From: a virus
IMG/VR virus record: IMGVR_UViG_3300044620_002034
Location: 1-32,564 of that record
Strand: one strand, 5' to 3'
DNA length: 32,564 nucleotides
In this document: positions 1 to 8,000 of the stretch, one piece after another
How the letters are laid out: the number at the start of each line of letters is the position of its first letter
Numbering within the stretch: position 1 is the first letter of the stretch
Translations under genes and position numbers: made by a program
Notes under the pieces: model-generated
What the model was told of the DNA's origin: nothing
The model's database searches: none
The model's input: the letters and a program-made list of their open reading frames with translations, nothing else

Positions 1-473
1 TATATGTAAAAACAGCTGCTTTACCTGGCAGAAACATTGAAAATGAAGCAGTTAAATATATGGGGATGAATTTTAACATCCCCACTATTGCAACATATCC
101 TGGTTCTGATGCTTTTCAATTAACTTTTTATTGTGATGCAAATTCTTTAATTAGAGAAAGATTCATTGCCGAGTCACGTGCTGTGTTCAACGATGCTACT
201 AGTACTGGTACATACAATACTCCTGATAGAACAAACTATATTGAGCTATTGCAATTAGATAAAAAGCTTAATCCCGTCATGCAATACACATTATTTGGCG
301 CTTCTATCAGAAACGTTGGCGAAATGTCGTATGAAATAGCTGAAGGTACTGGCAGTGTAAAGACTTTTGATGTAACATTTGCTTATCATTTCTTCGAAGA
401 GAAGCGTCCGGGTGAATTTGTTTTGAATAATTTATCTAATGCTTTCCCGAATATTAATGCATTCTTGTCATAA
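1..473 (+). CDS. 19: Tail tube protein, T4 gp19-like (5' partial)
   Basis: Polymerising subunit of the inner tail tube, through which DNA leaves the virion. The reading frame is open from the first bases of the window: codons from position 3 read YVKTAALPGRNIENEAVKYM before the first in-frame ATG at 60, so the gene begins upstream and position 60 is not the start. The visible part fits the gp19 fold: a TAALPGR-type strand, a long central strand region (FQLTFYCDANSLIRERF), then the C-terminal NVGEMSYE...VKTFDVTFAYHFFE stretch, where tube and tube-initiator proteins carry a conserved 'TFDVTFAY' strand. It is followed after 9 bases by a gp54-like gene, as expected for a tail module. Family assignment is from recognised sequence pattern; no search was run. 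Confidence 0.85.
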   Translation, partial: YVKTAALPGRNIENEAVKYMGMNFNIPTIATYPGSDAFQLTFYCDANSLIRERFIAESRAVFNDATSTGTYNTPDRTNYIELLQLDKKLNPVMQYTLFGASIRNVGEMSYEIAEGTGSVKTFDVTFAYHFFEEKRPGEFVLNNLSNAFPNINAFLS

Positions 474-482
474 CTAATATAA

Positions 483-1154
483 ATGGCAGAAGGTATATAT
501 TCACCCAGAGAACATTTCTTAAGTAATATAGGTGTCTGGGAACTAGATGTCCCTTTACAGACACAATGGGTGGTTAGGATACTGCCAAAAAGTGATTTAT
601 TTGAATTTTTTAATGAAATTTCTAGGTTTTTCTCTATAGATCATTCTCAATTGAGGAATGCAACTAGATTTTCTCATTTTGAAAAATTTTTAGGACCCAG
701 AACCAATCCCAGAGAGGAAGGTCTGGGTCTTTATTTTGCGCAGAGAGTAGAATTGCCCGGTGAATCACTAGACATGGAAACAATAAACATGGATGGTGAT
801 AATTGTTTTTTGCAGTCTAGCGTAATCAAAAATAGGTCTTCCGGAAACAAGAGAGAGATTTCTATAAAACTATTGGAAACAAATATAGACATTGTGGACG
901 GACTAATTAAACCGTGGATAATAGCATGCGGATATAGAGGCAATGCAATGATTCCCGGGGTACCTTCTCTTAAGGCTGATATTCAGGTTATTCAATATAC
1001 AAAAGGTAAAGCAAAACCCGCTAGAAAAATACACAACTTTATAGATTGCACTCCTTTTTCGACAGATGGTTCAGATTTGCAATATGAGAAAGAAGAAATA
1101 GTTGCAAAAAACACATCATGGATTTATAATTATTATCATTATCAATTAATATAA
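483..1154 (+). CDS. 54: Baseplate tail-tube initiator, T4 gp54-like
   Basis: Tail-tube-fold protein that in T4 sits on the hub and nucleates gp19 tube polymerisation. Visible gp54 hallmarks are a beta strand with VELPGESLDMETINM (T4: KMPENRLSYETDW), IIACGYRGNAMIPGVPSLKADIQV (T4 has ..DVEADIQV..), and a HNFIDCTPFSTDGSDLQYE segment matching the T4 TGCIPISVSAPELSYD region. At 223 residues it is shorter than T4 gp54 (about 320) because it ends soon after the last strand. Its stop overlaps the next start by one base (TAATG at 1152-1156), implying translational coupling. No Shine-Dalgarno is visible. It could alternatively be a second gp19 paralogue, but the C-terminal pattern favours gp54. Confidence 0.7.
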   Translation: MAEGIYSPREHFLSNIGVWELDVPLQTQWVVRILPKSDLFEFFNEISRFFSIDHSQLRNATRFSHFEKFLGPRTNPREEGLGLYFAQRVELPGESLDMETINMDGDNCFLQSSVIKNRSSGNKREISIKLLETNIDIVDGLIKPWIIACGYRGNAMIPGVPSLKADIQVIQYTKGKAKPARKIHNFIDCTPFSTDGSDLQYEKEEIVAKNTSWIYNYYHYQLI

Positions 1155-1990
1155 TGATAAAATCTAATTTCTATACTACTTTATTTTTACCAAGTCTCAA
1201 AAAAAATATAAAAATAAAAGAGATTAATAATTATTATTATATTGATATATTGAAATTTATACAAAATAATTCTTTATTTGATTTAGTAAATTATTTTGAT
1301 CATGTTATATCTGAAAATACTGATTCAGAGATAAAAAATTTATCCAATCTAGATAAATTTTGCATTCTATTAGAAATGAGATCTATTTCTTTAGGAAATA
1401 TTATTGAATTTTATATCGATAATACACATGTGAAATATAATCTTTTTGATATTTGCAAAAATATACAAAATTTAAATTTAAAAAATGAAACTATATCTAT
1501 AGGAGATTTAATTTTTGAATTGTCATTGCCTAAAAAATTTATTTTAGATGCCAATGAAGATATTATACAAAAATGTATTTTAAAAATAAATGATCTGGAT
1601 TGCAATCTGATATCAGAAGATGAAAAAGATGCATTGTATAAGATGATCCCGGCTTCTGTATATACAGATATTAAACAATTTATAATTAATAATACAAATT
1701 ATATTGAAGAAAAAAACATCTTTAATACTGAATTATTAGATACACTCAAGGATTTTAAAATAAATCCATTTAATAATTCATTAATTGAATTTATCAAAGC
1801 CATTTATAATGACAATTTAATGAATTTTTATGAATTGCAATTTAATTTAATCACAAAAATGAATATTTCATATGATCATTTTATGTCAATGACATTTAAT
1901 GAATCAAGAATGTATGTAGCTATGCAAAATAAAGATACAAAGAAACAAGAAGAAGCTCAAAAGAAATCACAGGGCAATTTGCCACTTTAA
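1154..1990 (+). CDS. Baseplate hub assembly protein, T4 gp26-like (copy 1)
   Basis: Probable member of the T4 gp26 baseplate-protein family, small proteins needed for hub assembly. The N-terminus has the family pattern of a hydrophobic strand, the motif LFLPSLKK (residues 10-17), then a basic strand and a helix (YYIDILKFIQN). A second segment, LSNLDKFCILLEMRSISLG, matches the family's 'D...LFLKLRS.S.GE' helix. The C-terminal quarter has MIPASVYTDI and ends in a lysine/glutamine-rich tail (KKQEEAQKKSQG). The gene starts inside the stop codon of the gp54-like gene and has no clear RBS. It is very AT-rich even for this genome. The following gene shares the LPSL and IPAS motifs, so the two look like diverged tandem paralogues. 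Confidence 0.55.
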   Translation: MIKSNFYTTLFLPSLKKNIKIKEINNYYYIDILKFIQNNSLFDLVNYFDHVISENTDSEIKNLSNLDKFCILLEMRSISLGNIIEFYIDNTHVKYNLFDICKNIQNLNLKNETISIGDLIFELSLPKKFILDANEDIIQKCILKINDLDCNLISEDEKDALYKMIPASVYTDIKQFIINNTNYIEEKNIFNTELLDTLKDFKINPFNNSLIEFIKAIYNDNLMNFYELQFNLITKMNISYDHFMSMTFNESRMYVAMQNKDTKKQEEAQKKSQGNLPL

Positions 1991-2005
1991 TAATACATAA
2001 TTTTT

Positions 2006-2740
2006 ATGGGAATAAATGATATTTTATACAAATTGAATGAAATCAATTTCGATGATACAATTAAGGTATTTGTTCCATCTTTAAACCGTATAGCACCTTT
2101 CAAACCATTGTCATTACAACAACAAAAAGAAATTCTTAAGGCCGGTATATCATCAGAATTTTTTAATATACTAGAATTTAATGCAGCATTTAATCAAATT
2201 ATAGAACAAAATAGTTTAGAAAAAAACATTTATCGTTTAAGTGATAGATCTGTTATAGCTATAGCATTCAGAAATAAATTCACTGCACAACCTTTAGAAC
2301 TAGATGGTTCTAAAATTGATCTAAAACAATTTGAAAACAAACAAATAAATTTCGATGAAGATGCATTTGGCGAATTTCATCTTGAAGAAGGTCCATTAAA
2401 AATTACTTCACAATCACCATTACTTTCATTAGATCAAGCAATTACAAAAATACAGCTGACAAAAATTAAAAATACAGCTAATTTAGATCTTACTAATATT
2501 ATAGGGGAGATGTATGTATTTGAAATTTTAAAATACATTAAATCAGTGCAAATAAGAGATATAACACAAGATCTAAATCTATTATCGATAGAAGATAGAT
2601 TAAAAATTATAGAACAATTGCCGGCTTCGATTATAACAAAACTCAATAATCTTATTACAGAAAAATTTAAGAAGCCAGAAGACGATTATTTGACTATAAA
2701 CGATATCAAACTTACATTAGACGCAAGACTCTTTGTTTAA
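2006..2740 (+). CDS. Baseplate hub assembly protein, T4 gp26-like (copy 2)
   Basis: Second gp26-like protein directly after the first. Residues 21-46 (VFVPSLNRIAPFKPLSLQQQ and the following helix) match the family pattern 'F.PS..k...frPl...eek.il.a'. Later segments are helical and charged, with QLPASIITKL near residue 205, corresponding to MIPASVYTDI in the upstream protein. In T4 two genes lie here, 26 and 51, both required for hub assembly, so the pair may correspond to them functionally; that correspondence is inference. It is separated from copy 1 by 15 bases and from the tape-measure gene by 25 bases, which contain a late-promoter motif. Confidence 0.55.
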   Translation: MGINDILYKLNEINFDDTIKVFVPSLNRIAPFKPLSLQQQKEILKAGISSEFFNILEFNAAFNQIIEQNSLEKNIYRLSDRSVIAIAFRNKFTAQPLELDGSKIDLKQFENKQINFDEDAFGEFHLEEGPLKITSQSPLLSLDQAITKIQLTKIKNTANLDLTNIIGEMYVFEILKYIKSVQIRDITQDLNLLSIEDRLKIIEQLPASIITKLNNLITEKFKKPEDDYLTINDIKLTLDARLFV

Positions 2741-2750
2741 AGATCACGCC

Positions 2751-2758
2751 ATTAAATA
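2751..2758 (+). promoter_or_regulatory. T4-type late promoter motif for tape measure
   Basis: ATTAAATA, matching the TATAAATA late-promoter consensus in its last six bases (TAAATA at 2753-2758). It ends 7 bases before the ATG at 2766, the longest spacing in the set. It lies in the short gap after a hub gene. Confidence 0.55.
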
Positions 2759-2765
2759 ATTATTA

Positions 2766-4721
2766 ATGGCTATAGAAGACATCACACATCGTCTTATATA
2801 TGAATTAAAATCACTTAATGAAACAAACACATCATTAAGAGATTCAATCAAAGATTATGCCAGGACAACGGCAAATACCATGGCAAATACTGCCGCGGCT
2901 ATAAAAGCAATCAGTAGTGCTACATCTACATTAGGAAATTTTACTGATATATTTGAATCAGTAAAGCGCATGATTGGTGATATAAAAGATCATTTAATCG
3001 GTGATGTGAAAGATAATGAAAAAACTAATGCATTATCTAGTAGAGAAAGAAGCAGATATGTTGTAATTGCTAAAATTTTTGATTCAATTTTAAAGGTCAG
3101 TTCTTTTTCAAAATTATTAGAACGTTCTAATCAAATAAATACCAAGCAAGAAGCTGTTGCAACAGAACAAACCACTACAGACTCTGATGAAAAATCATAT
3201 CAAGTTGCGGCTGTTGTCTTTAATAAGGTGATGAAAGTCTCTCACATCTCTGCACAACTTTCTAATATACATAAAACCATTTTAGATAATGAAATGAAGC
3301 GTGCAGAGAGCCAGAAAGATTTAGAGAGAGCCAAGACATTTCAGCCAGAAGATACAAAACAAATAACCAAGATAAATGAACCTAAAAAAACAGAGGTTAA
3401 AAAAGAAGAAAAAAGTAATTGGTTAACAAACTTCTTATTATCATTACCTATCATCGGTAATTTATTTCGCGTTGTTAAAGGATTGACAACAATGTTAGTA
3501 TCTGCTAGCCCAGTGATATCAATACTTTCACATTTTTTATCTAATGAAATAGGCCCATTACAAGGTACGATCGATTTATTTGCGAAATATCAATTAAGAG
3601 GTGGTAAAACATCTGCAGAGATAGGAGAGCTAATTTTTGAGAAGGTTAAAACCATTATTCAGTGGCCTATAAAATTTTTAAAAGAAAAATTACCGAACAT
3701 GTTCGGTAATTTAAAAATACCTTTTGCACAAACAGAAAAATTATTAACGAATGTAGCTGCAGAAGGTGTCGAAGGGTTGGTAAAAACAGGTGCTAAAGGA
3801 GGTTTTTTAGCTAAATTATTGGGTGCTGGTAAAACGGGTTTAAAATTCTTATCTAAAATACCAGTACTAGGAGGGCTCATATCGTTATATTTTGCATATG
3901 ATAGATTTAAGAAGGGTGATTATGTCGGAGGTTTAATTGAAATTGCAAGTGCGGTCGCAACAGGAACTGGTGCCGGCACACCAATATCAATTATATTGGG
4001 TATTGTTCAGGCATTGCGTGATATCACCAGGACTCCCGAAGAAGAAAAAAAATTCAAAGCCAGAACAGAAGCTGGTACAGCTATTATAAACGGAATAGGT
4101 GATACATTAAGATCAATAGTGGATTGGATAGGTGATAAATTTACGGCATTGTCTGGTTGGTTAAATGATGTTTTTACTAAAGTAAAAGAATTTTTTGGTT
4201 TTTCAGAGAAAAAAATTCAAAAAATTAAAATACCTAACACGGCACCAGAGATTGAAAAACTGTATGACGAAAAGATAGCTGAAACCCAAAAGAAAATGGG
4301 TAGTGCAGCTATGACAGGTAGCAATGTGTCGATGCAACGATATGCAAATGAAATTGATAATTTGAAAAAGGAAAAAAAAGATGCTCTCAAAAAATTAGAA
4401 TCTAAAATACCTGAAAATACTACACCTTTGCCAGCAGTAAGTGCGCCAACAACTAGCATCGAAAAACCAAAAAAAGATAATTCTATACAAATAATTAATT
4501 CAGGTGATGATACAGAATTAATGTATATACAAAATAATATTTTAGGAAAGCAAACGCAACTATTGCAGATGCTCGTCAAAAACACTGAAAATTCTGAAAA
4601 AAATACTAGCATGCCTATCAATACTGGTGATGTGAATATAAAGCAAAACACGTCTATATCTCGCAGATATTATTTGGATAGTTCGGCATCAGTTACAAAT
4701 TTATTTGGAGGTAAATCATAA
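2766..4721 (+). CDS. 29: Tail tape measure protein, T4 gp29-like
   Basis: Length-determining tail protein. At 651 residues it is slightly longer than T4 gp29 (about 590); at roughly 0.15 nm per residue this implies a tail near 100 nm. The N-terminal third is alanine/serine-rich and helical (IKDYARTTANTMANTAAAIK). Two strongly hydrophobic stretches follow at about residues 220-260 (NFLLSLPIIGNLFRVVKGL) and 350-418 (FLSKIPVLGGLISLYFAYDR, then GGLIEIASAVATGTGAG), typical of tape measures that insert into the host membrane during infection. The C-terminal part is charged and coiled-coil-like. Position between hub-assembly genes and the gp48-like tube cap supports the call. The last codons contain a GGAGGT that may act as SD for the next gene. 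Confidence 0.75.
   Translation: MAIEDITHRLIYELKSLNETNTSLRDSIKDYARTTANTMANTAAAIKAISSATSTLGNFTDIFESVKRMIGDIKDHLIGDVKDNEKTNALSSRERSRYVVIAKIFDSILKVSSFSKLLERSNQINTKQEAVATEQTTTDSDEKSYQVAAVVFNKVMKVSHISAQLSNIHKTILDNEMKRAESQKDLERAKTFQPEDTKQITKINEPKKTEVKKEEKSNWLTNFLLSLPIIGNLFRVVKGLTTMLVSASPVISILSHFLSNEIGPLQGTIDLFAKYQLRGGKTSAEIGELIFEKVKTIIQWPIKFLKEKLPNMFGNLKIPFAQTEKLLTNVAAEGVEGLVKTGAKGGFLAKLLGAGKTGLKFLSKIPVLGGLISLYFAYDRFKKGDYVGGLIEIASAVATGTGAGTPISIILGIVQALRDITRTPEEEKKFKARTEAGTAIINGIGDTLRSIVDWIGDKFTALSGWLNDVFTKVKEFFGFSEKKIQKIKIPNTAPEIEKLYDEKIAETQKKMGSAAMTGSNVSMQRYANEIDNLKKEKKDALKKLESKIPENTTPLPAVSAPTTSIEKPKKDNSIQIINSGDDTELMYIQNNILGKQTQLLQMLVKNTENSEKNTSMPINTGDVNIKQNTSISRRYYLDSSASVTNLFGGKS
4707..4712 (+). 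promoter_or_regulatory. Shine-Dalgarno-like GGAGGT for gp48 gene
   Basis: GGAGGT within the last codons of the tape-measure gene, 11 bases before the ATG at 4724. It is one of only two convincing SD motifs in the window. The spacing is on the long side and the bases also encode Gly-Gly, so it may be coincidental. Confidence 0.35.
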
Positions 4722-4723
4722 TT

Positions 4724-6118
4724 ATGGCTGATACACCACCACCAATCACACAAAATCCCTTTTCTGGTAACGTTGGATTAGCTATAGGAGTAGACCCCGT
4801 CAAGACTATAGCGTCGCGCGTAAAAGAAGAAGCACTAGCTTCGCGTTCTGCTAATTCACCCACATCAAAACAAGTCAATAACACACAAACACCCAACGCT
4901 GATAATTTTCAAAAAAGCAGCATTTCAGAAGACTATAACATTTTAAAAGATTATATATGGAATTTATCAGAAAATAAAACCATTATTATTGATCATGTTC
5001 CGAAATTAATAGCTACAGAATATAATATTGAAACATCGCCATTAATACAAAATTTAAAGTCATCATTAACAATAGGATTAGAAGGTGTAAATCAAAGTGC
5101 TTCGATATTAAGATCGGCATCTAATACAGTTGTTCCTGGTATGTTGGATTCGCTTAAATCTATTTCAGCGCCAGAGTGGGCTAAGACATATGCAGAAAAT
5201 GCATCAAATTCTGATGTAATGAAAAATGCAAAAGATTACTTTAGTAATATTAAACAAAAATTAAGCGAAGCTACTAAGGCATCAATGACTAGTGAGATGC
5301 AATGGAATAGCTTGAAATTAAAGGAGCTTTATGATCATTTATATACGTTATCTAGGACCGGGAAAAAATTTATTTTTCCTTACTTAGATGATGAATTTTT
5401 ATCATTATCTAATAGATTTGATGAAGGAAATGAATATCTGCAATTTGATGCCGGTCTTTTTCAGATTGACACGAGTAATGCTAAAAGCAATTTAAAAAAG
5501 TTTTCACAATTACCTTCTTTATTATCGCCAGGCGCATATATTCAAATGCCTCAATTTTATAATTTTGATAGCGTAGGTGAACCAAGTGTTACTATATCCT
5601 TTCCTCTTTATAATACAAAAAATAGCTATGAAACACAAAAGAATTTAAAATTTGTTAAGCTATTTGGATTAAACAATATGCCTTATAGAAAGGATCTTAT
5701 TGCTGTCGACCCCACAAGAATTTATGACATAGTTATACCCGGCAAAGTAAATTTACCGTTTTGTTATGTTTCGGACTATATCGTTAATCATTTAGGTACA
5801 AAAAGTTTATATGGTGAAGAAATATATCCAGAAGCTTATAGTGTAAAAATCACATTTACTTCTTTGATTAAATTTGACGCAAATATGTATATAGATGCTA
5901 TGAACATGGCAAGAGTATATATACCACCGCCGGGTAGACAAGTAATTAAAGTAGAAACGCCAACTCAACAATCTGCACCTGCAAATACTTCAAAATCACA
6001 ACCCCAAAAAATGCGGGAATCATATGACCCCGTAAAAAATGGTGGTGGTACAACGGATGATCCGAATATGCGACAATTTAATCGAAGTGTAAACAATGGG
6101 GGATCTACGATAGGTTAG
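4724..6118 (+). CDS. 48: Baseplate tail-tube cap, T4 gp48-like
   Basis: Tube-cap protein joining hub and tail tube. The C-terminal half carries the gp48 pattern: KKFIFPYLDDEF (about residue 217), LLSPGAYIQMPQFYNF, then VTISFPLYNT (T4 gp48 has 'P.I.KPK.F.w......FPLLNT'). Near the end EIYPEAYSVKITFTSLIK corresponds to the conserved tube-fold strands. The protein has 464 residues against about 364 in T4. The excess is an N-terminal Pro/Ser-rich region and helical segment (residues 1-170) and a low-complexity tail (PGRQVIKVETPTQQSAPANT, then Gly/Asn-rich). It ends in TAG one base before the gp53 gene, so the two are probably cotranslated. Confidence 0.75.
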   Translation: MADTPPPITQNPFSGNVGLAIGVDPVKTIASRVKEEALASRSANSPTSKQVNNTQTPNADNFQKSSISEDYNILKDYIWNLSENKTIIIDHVPKLIATEYNIETSPLIQNLKSSLTIGLEGVNQSASILRSASNTVVPGMLDSLKSISAPEWAKTYAENASNSDVMKNAKDYFSNIKQKLSEATKASMTSEMQWNSLKLKELYDHLYTLSRTGKKFIFPYLDDEFLSLSNRFDEGNEYLQFDAGLFQIDTSNAKSNLKKFSQLPSLLSPGAYIQMPQFYNFDSVGEPSVTISFPLYNTKNSYETQKNLKFVKLFGLNNMPYRKDLIAVDPTRIYDIVIPGKVNLPFCYVSDYIVNHLGTKSLYGEEIYPEAYSVKITFTSLIKFDANMYIDAMNMARVYIPPPGRQVIKVETPTQQSAPANTSKSQPQKMRESYDPVKNGGGTTDDPNMRQFNRSVNNGGSTIG

Positions 6119-6119
6119 T

Positions 6120-6470
6120 ATGGAACAAATAAAATTATCACATCCAGACGAATATTACGAGAACATTTTCAATATGTATAAAGATACAAATGAAAATGGT
6201 GATATGTATTATTTTTATAATATTGGAAAAAAAATTACTTTACCAGATAATATTGATGATGGTGTATTTGATTATTTTAATGTTCCAGACACACTACCAT
6301 TGACATCCATTAGCTATCAGGTTTACGGTACTATACATTTGTGGTGGTTAATATTATTATGTAATAATATACAAAATTCTCTTAAATTATTAACACCGGG
6401 TTCTGTGATTAAAGTTATTAAAAAAGAATATTTAAATACAATTTTAAAATCATTAAAAAATAGAGAATAA
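6120..6470 (+). CDS. 53: Baseplate wedge protein, T4 gp53-like
   Basis: Small baseplate wedge subunit; in T4 gp53 helps complete wedges and join them around the hub. The pattern is characteristic: a Tyr-rich strand (MYYFYNIGKKITLP), then DYFNVPDTLPLTSISYQVYG, then TIHLWWLILLCNNIQN with paired tryptophans, then a LysM-like end (LLTPGSVIKVIKKEYLNTIL). It is shorter than T4 gp53 (116 versus about 196 residues) but carries the whole recognisable core. It sits between gp48 and the hub gene, three bases before the next ATG. Confidence 0.75.
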   Translation: MEQIKLSHPDEYYENIFNMYKDTNENGDMYYFYNIGKKITLPDNIDDGVFDYFNVPDTLPLTSISYQVYGTIHLWWLILLCNNIQNSLKLLTPGSVIKVIKKEYLNTILKSLKNRE

Positions 6471-6473
6471 TAT

Positions 6474-8000
6474 ATGGCTATATCAGACTATATTACTAGT
6501 AATCAAGATAAATTTGCTTATCAATATAATGGAAATGATTATTTGATGTGTGCAACATTTGTCGCACTTGATGATTCTGGTAAAGCTGTCATGATGAAAG
6601 GTAACGCATTTAGATATATTGAAATTATTGATAATATACATCATCCATTTCATACAGCAGAGATTATTGTTAAAAATGATTTGAATTTTTTTGATAAAGA
6701 ATATACATACTTAGGCAATGGTAGAGATATGGTTATATTGACAATATTGCCGGATTCAAAATATAATGCAGTCGCCCCTTTAACAAATGATGATTTTGTT
6801 TTGAAATTTGAATTTATTATTACAGATTGTGTTGATATAAATTATGAAAATTCAATTTGTAAAAGACTAAAATTAGTTGAAGCAAAAGAATATAAATTAT
6901 CAGAAACATTTTTTAACATTGTAGGTGTACAAAAATCCTTGGGCGGTTTTTCTTATCTTAATACAAATGAAGGTAATGCAAAACCAACAGGGCTTTGGAT
7001 AAAATCAATTTTGAAAGATGTATGCTCTGAAATGGGTGATGATCTTTTTATAAAGGATGCTGACGGCAAAGAATTTTTCGAACAAGATGGCTCTATTAAT
7101 ATAGATATTACACCTCACGGCGCTATACCAAACATATCTGTATTGAATTATATAATGCAATTTCATATTCATAATGAAAGTCCATGCATATTAAGATATG
7201 ATAGAATACAAAAGAAATTTTATCTAATATCTTATAAAACATTATTCGAAAATAATGAAGTATTTTGTAAAAATGAACTTCAATTTGGTCGTATTGCAAC
7301 TCATGAAGAGTTAGATCAAATACAATCAAATGTCGTTTATGACCACTTTTCGAAAATATGGTCTGATTTGGTTTTATTAGGGCAAGGCGGAAACGATTCA
7401 AAAATTATTGAATCGTATATAGAACAACCTGACGCATCTTTAATATTGAAATTTTTTGCAAAAGAAAGTGTCACATCTTATTCACGATCACATGGTGCTT
7501 TTATGTATAATGCACAAACTTTAACACCCGATTTTATCATTCAAAAATATAAAAAATGTTTCGTTGATCCTTTTAAAACATTATTTAAAAATTATGATTT
7601 AAAAGAAAATTTTACACTACCTCAAAATACGGGTCATATGACAAATGCTTGGAAAACGGTTACAGATTCATTACCACCAGAAATGAATGAAAAACAATTT
7701 GAAATTAAAAAATTGAATAATCTTTTAAATCTAAATAATACATATATTTACAAATGTAGAGGATCAACATCTAGAAAAGCCGCAACATTTATAGATGTAG
7801 TAAAATTTGATAAAAATTTAGATAATGATAAAAATTATGATTTAAATCATTTAGGCAGACATTTAATAACTTGTGTAAAACACATTTTTATTGAAAATAA
7901 TTATTTCAATAAAATTGAAACAATAAAACCATATAAATTATTGGATGCAAAACCAAACAAACCGATTGAAACAATAACTAATTTATTAAAAAAATCATGA
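6474..8000 (+). CDS. 27: Baseplate central hub protein, T4 gp27-like
   Basis: Probable hub protein forming the trimeric torus at the centre of the baseplate. Visible family features are an N-terminal beta-barrel half with FRYIEIIDNIHHPFHTAEII, the segment KLSETFFNIVGVQKSLGGFS, a middle region with repeated aromatic strands, and a C-terminal part KCRGSTSRKAATFIDVVKFD followed by NHLGRHLITCVKHIFIENNY. The last element is typical of hub proteins ('G...R......ID........LG...V..V.H.F.....Y'). It has 508 residues; T4 gp27 has 391. Its stop overlaps the start of the transglycosylase-containing gene by four bases (ATGA), echoing the gp27-gp5 partnership in T4. Confidence 0.7.
   Translation: MAISDYITSNQDKFAYQYNGNDYLMCATFVALDDSGKAVMMKGNAFRYIEIIDNIHHPFHTAEIIVKNDLNFFDKEYTYLGNGRDMVILTILPDSKYNAVAPLTNDDFVLKFEFIITDCVDINYENSICKRLKLVEAKEYKLSETFFNIVGVQKSLGGFSYLNTNEGNAKPTGLWIKSILKDVCSEMGDDLFIKDADGKEFFEQDGSINIDITPHGAIPNISVLNYIMQFHIHNESPCILRYDRIQKKFYLISYKTLFENNEVFCKNELQFGRIATHEELDQIQSNVVYDHFSKIWSDLVLLGQGGNDSKIIESYIEQPDASLILKFFAKESVTSYSRSHGAFMYNAQTLTPDFIIQKYKKCFVDPFKTLFKNYDLKENFTLPQNTGHMTNAWKTVTDSLPPEMNEKQFEIKKLNNLLNLNNTYIYKCRGSTSRKAATFIDVVKFDKNLDNDKNYDLNHLGRHLITCVKHIFIENNYFNKIETIKPYKLLDAKPNKPIETITNLLKKS

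Noticed and set aside
4217-4651. 144-residue minus-strand open frame under the tape-measure gene
   Set aside because: It lies wholly inside a convincing plus-strand gene, has a Phe/Ser/Ile-rich composition typical of antisense shadows, and has no promoter motif at its start.
6428-6437. Other TAAATA occurrences inside genes (for example within the gp53 gene)
   Set aside because: They are expected by chance in such AT-rich DNA and are not positioned 5-7 nt before a start codon.
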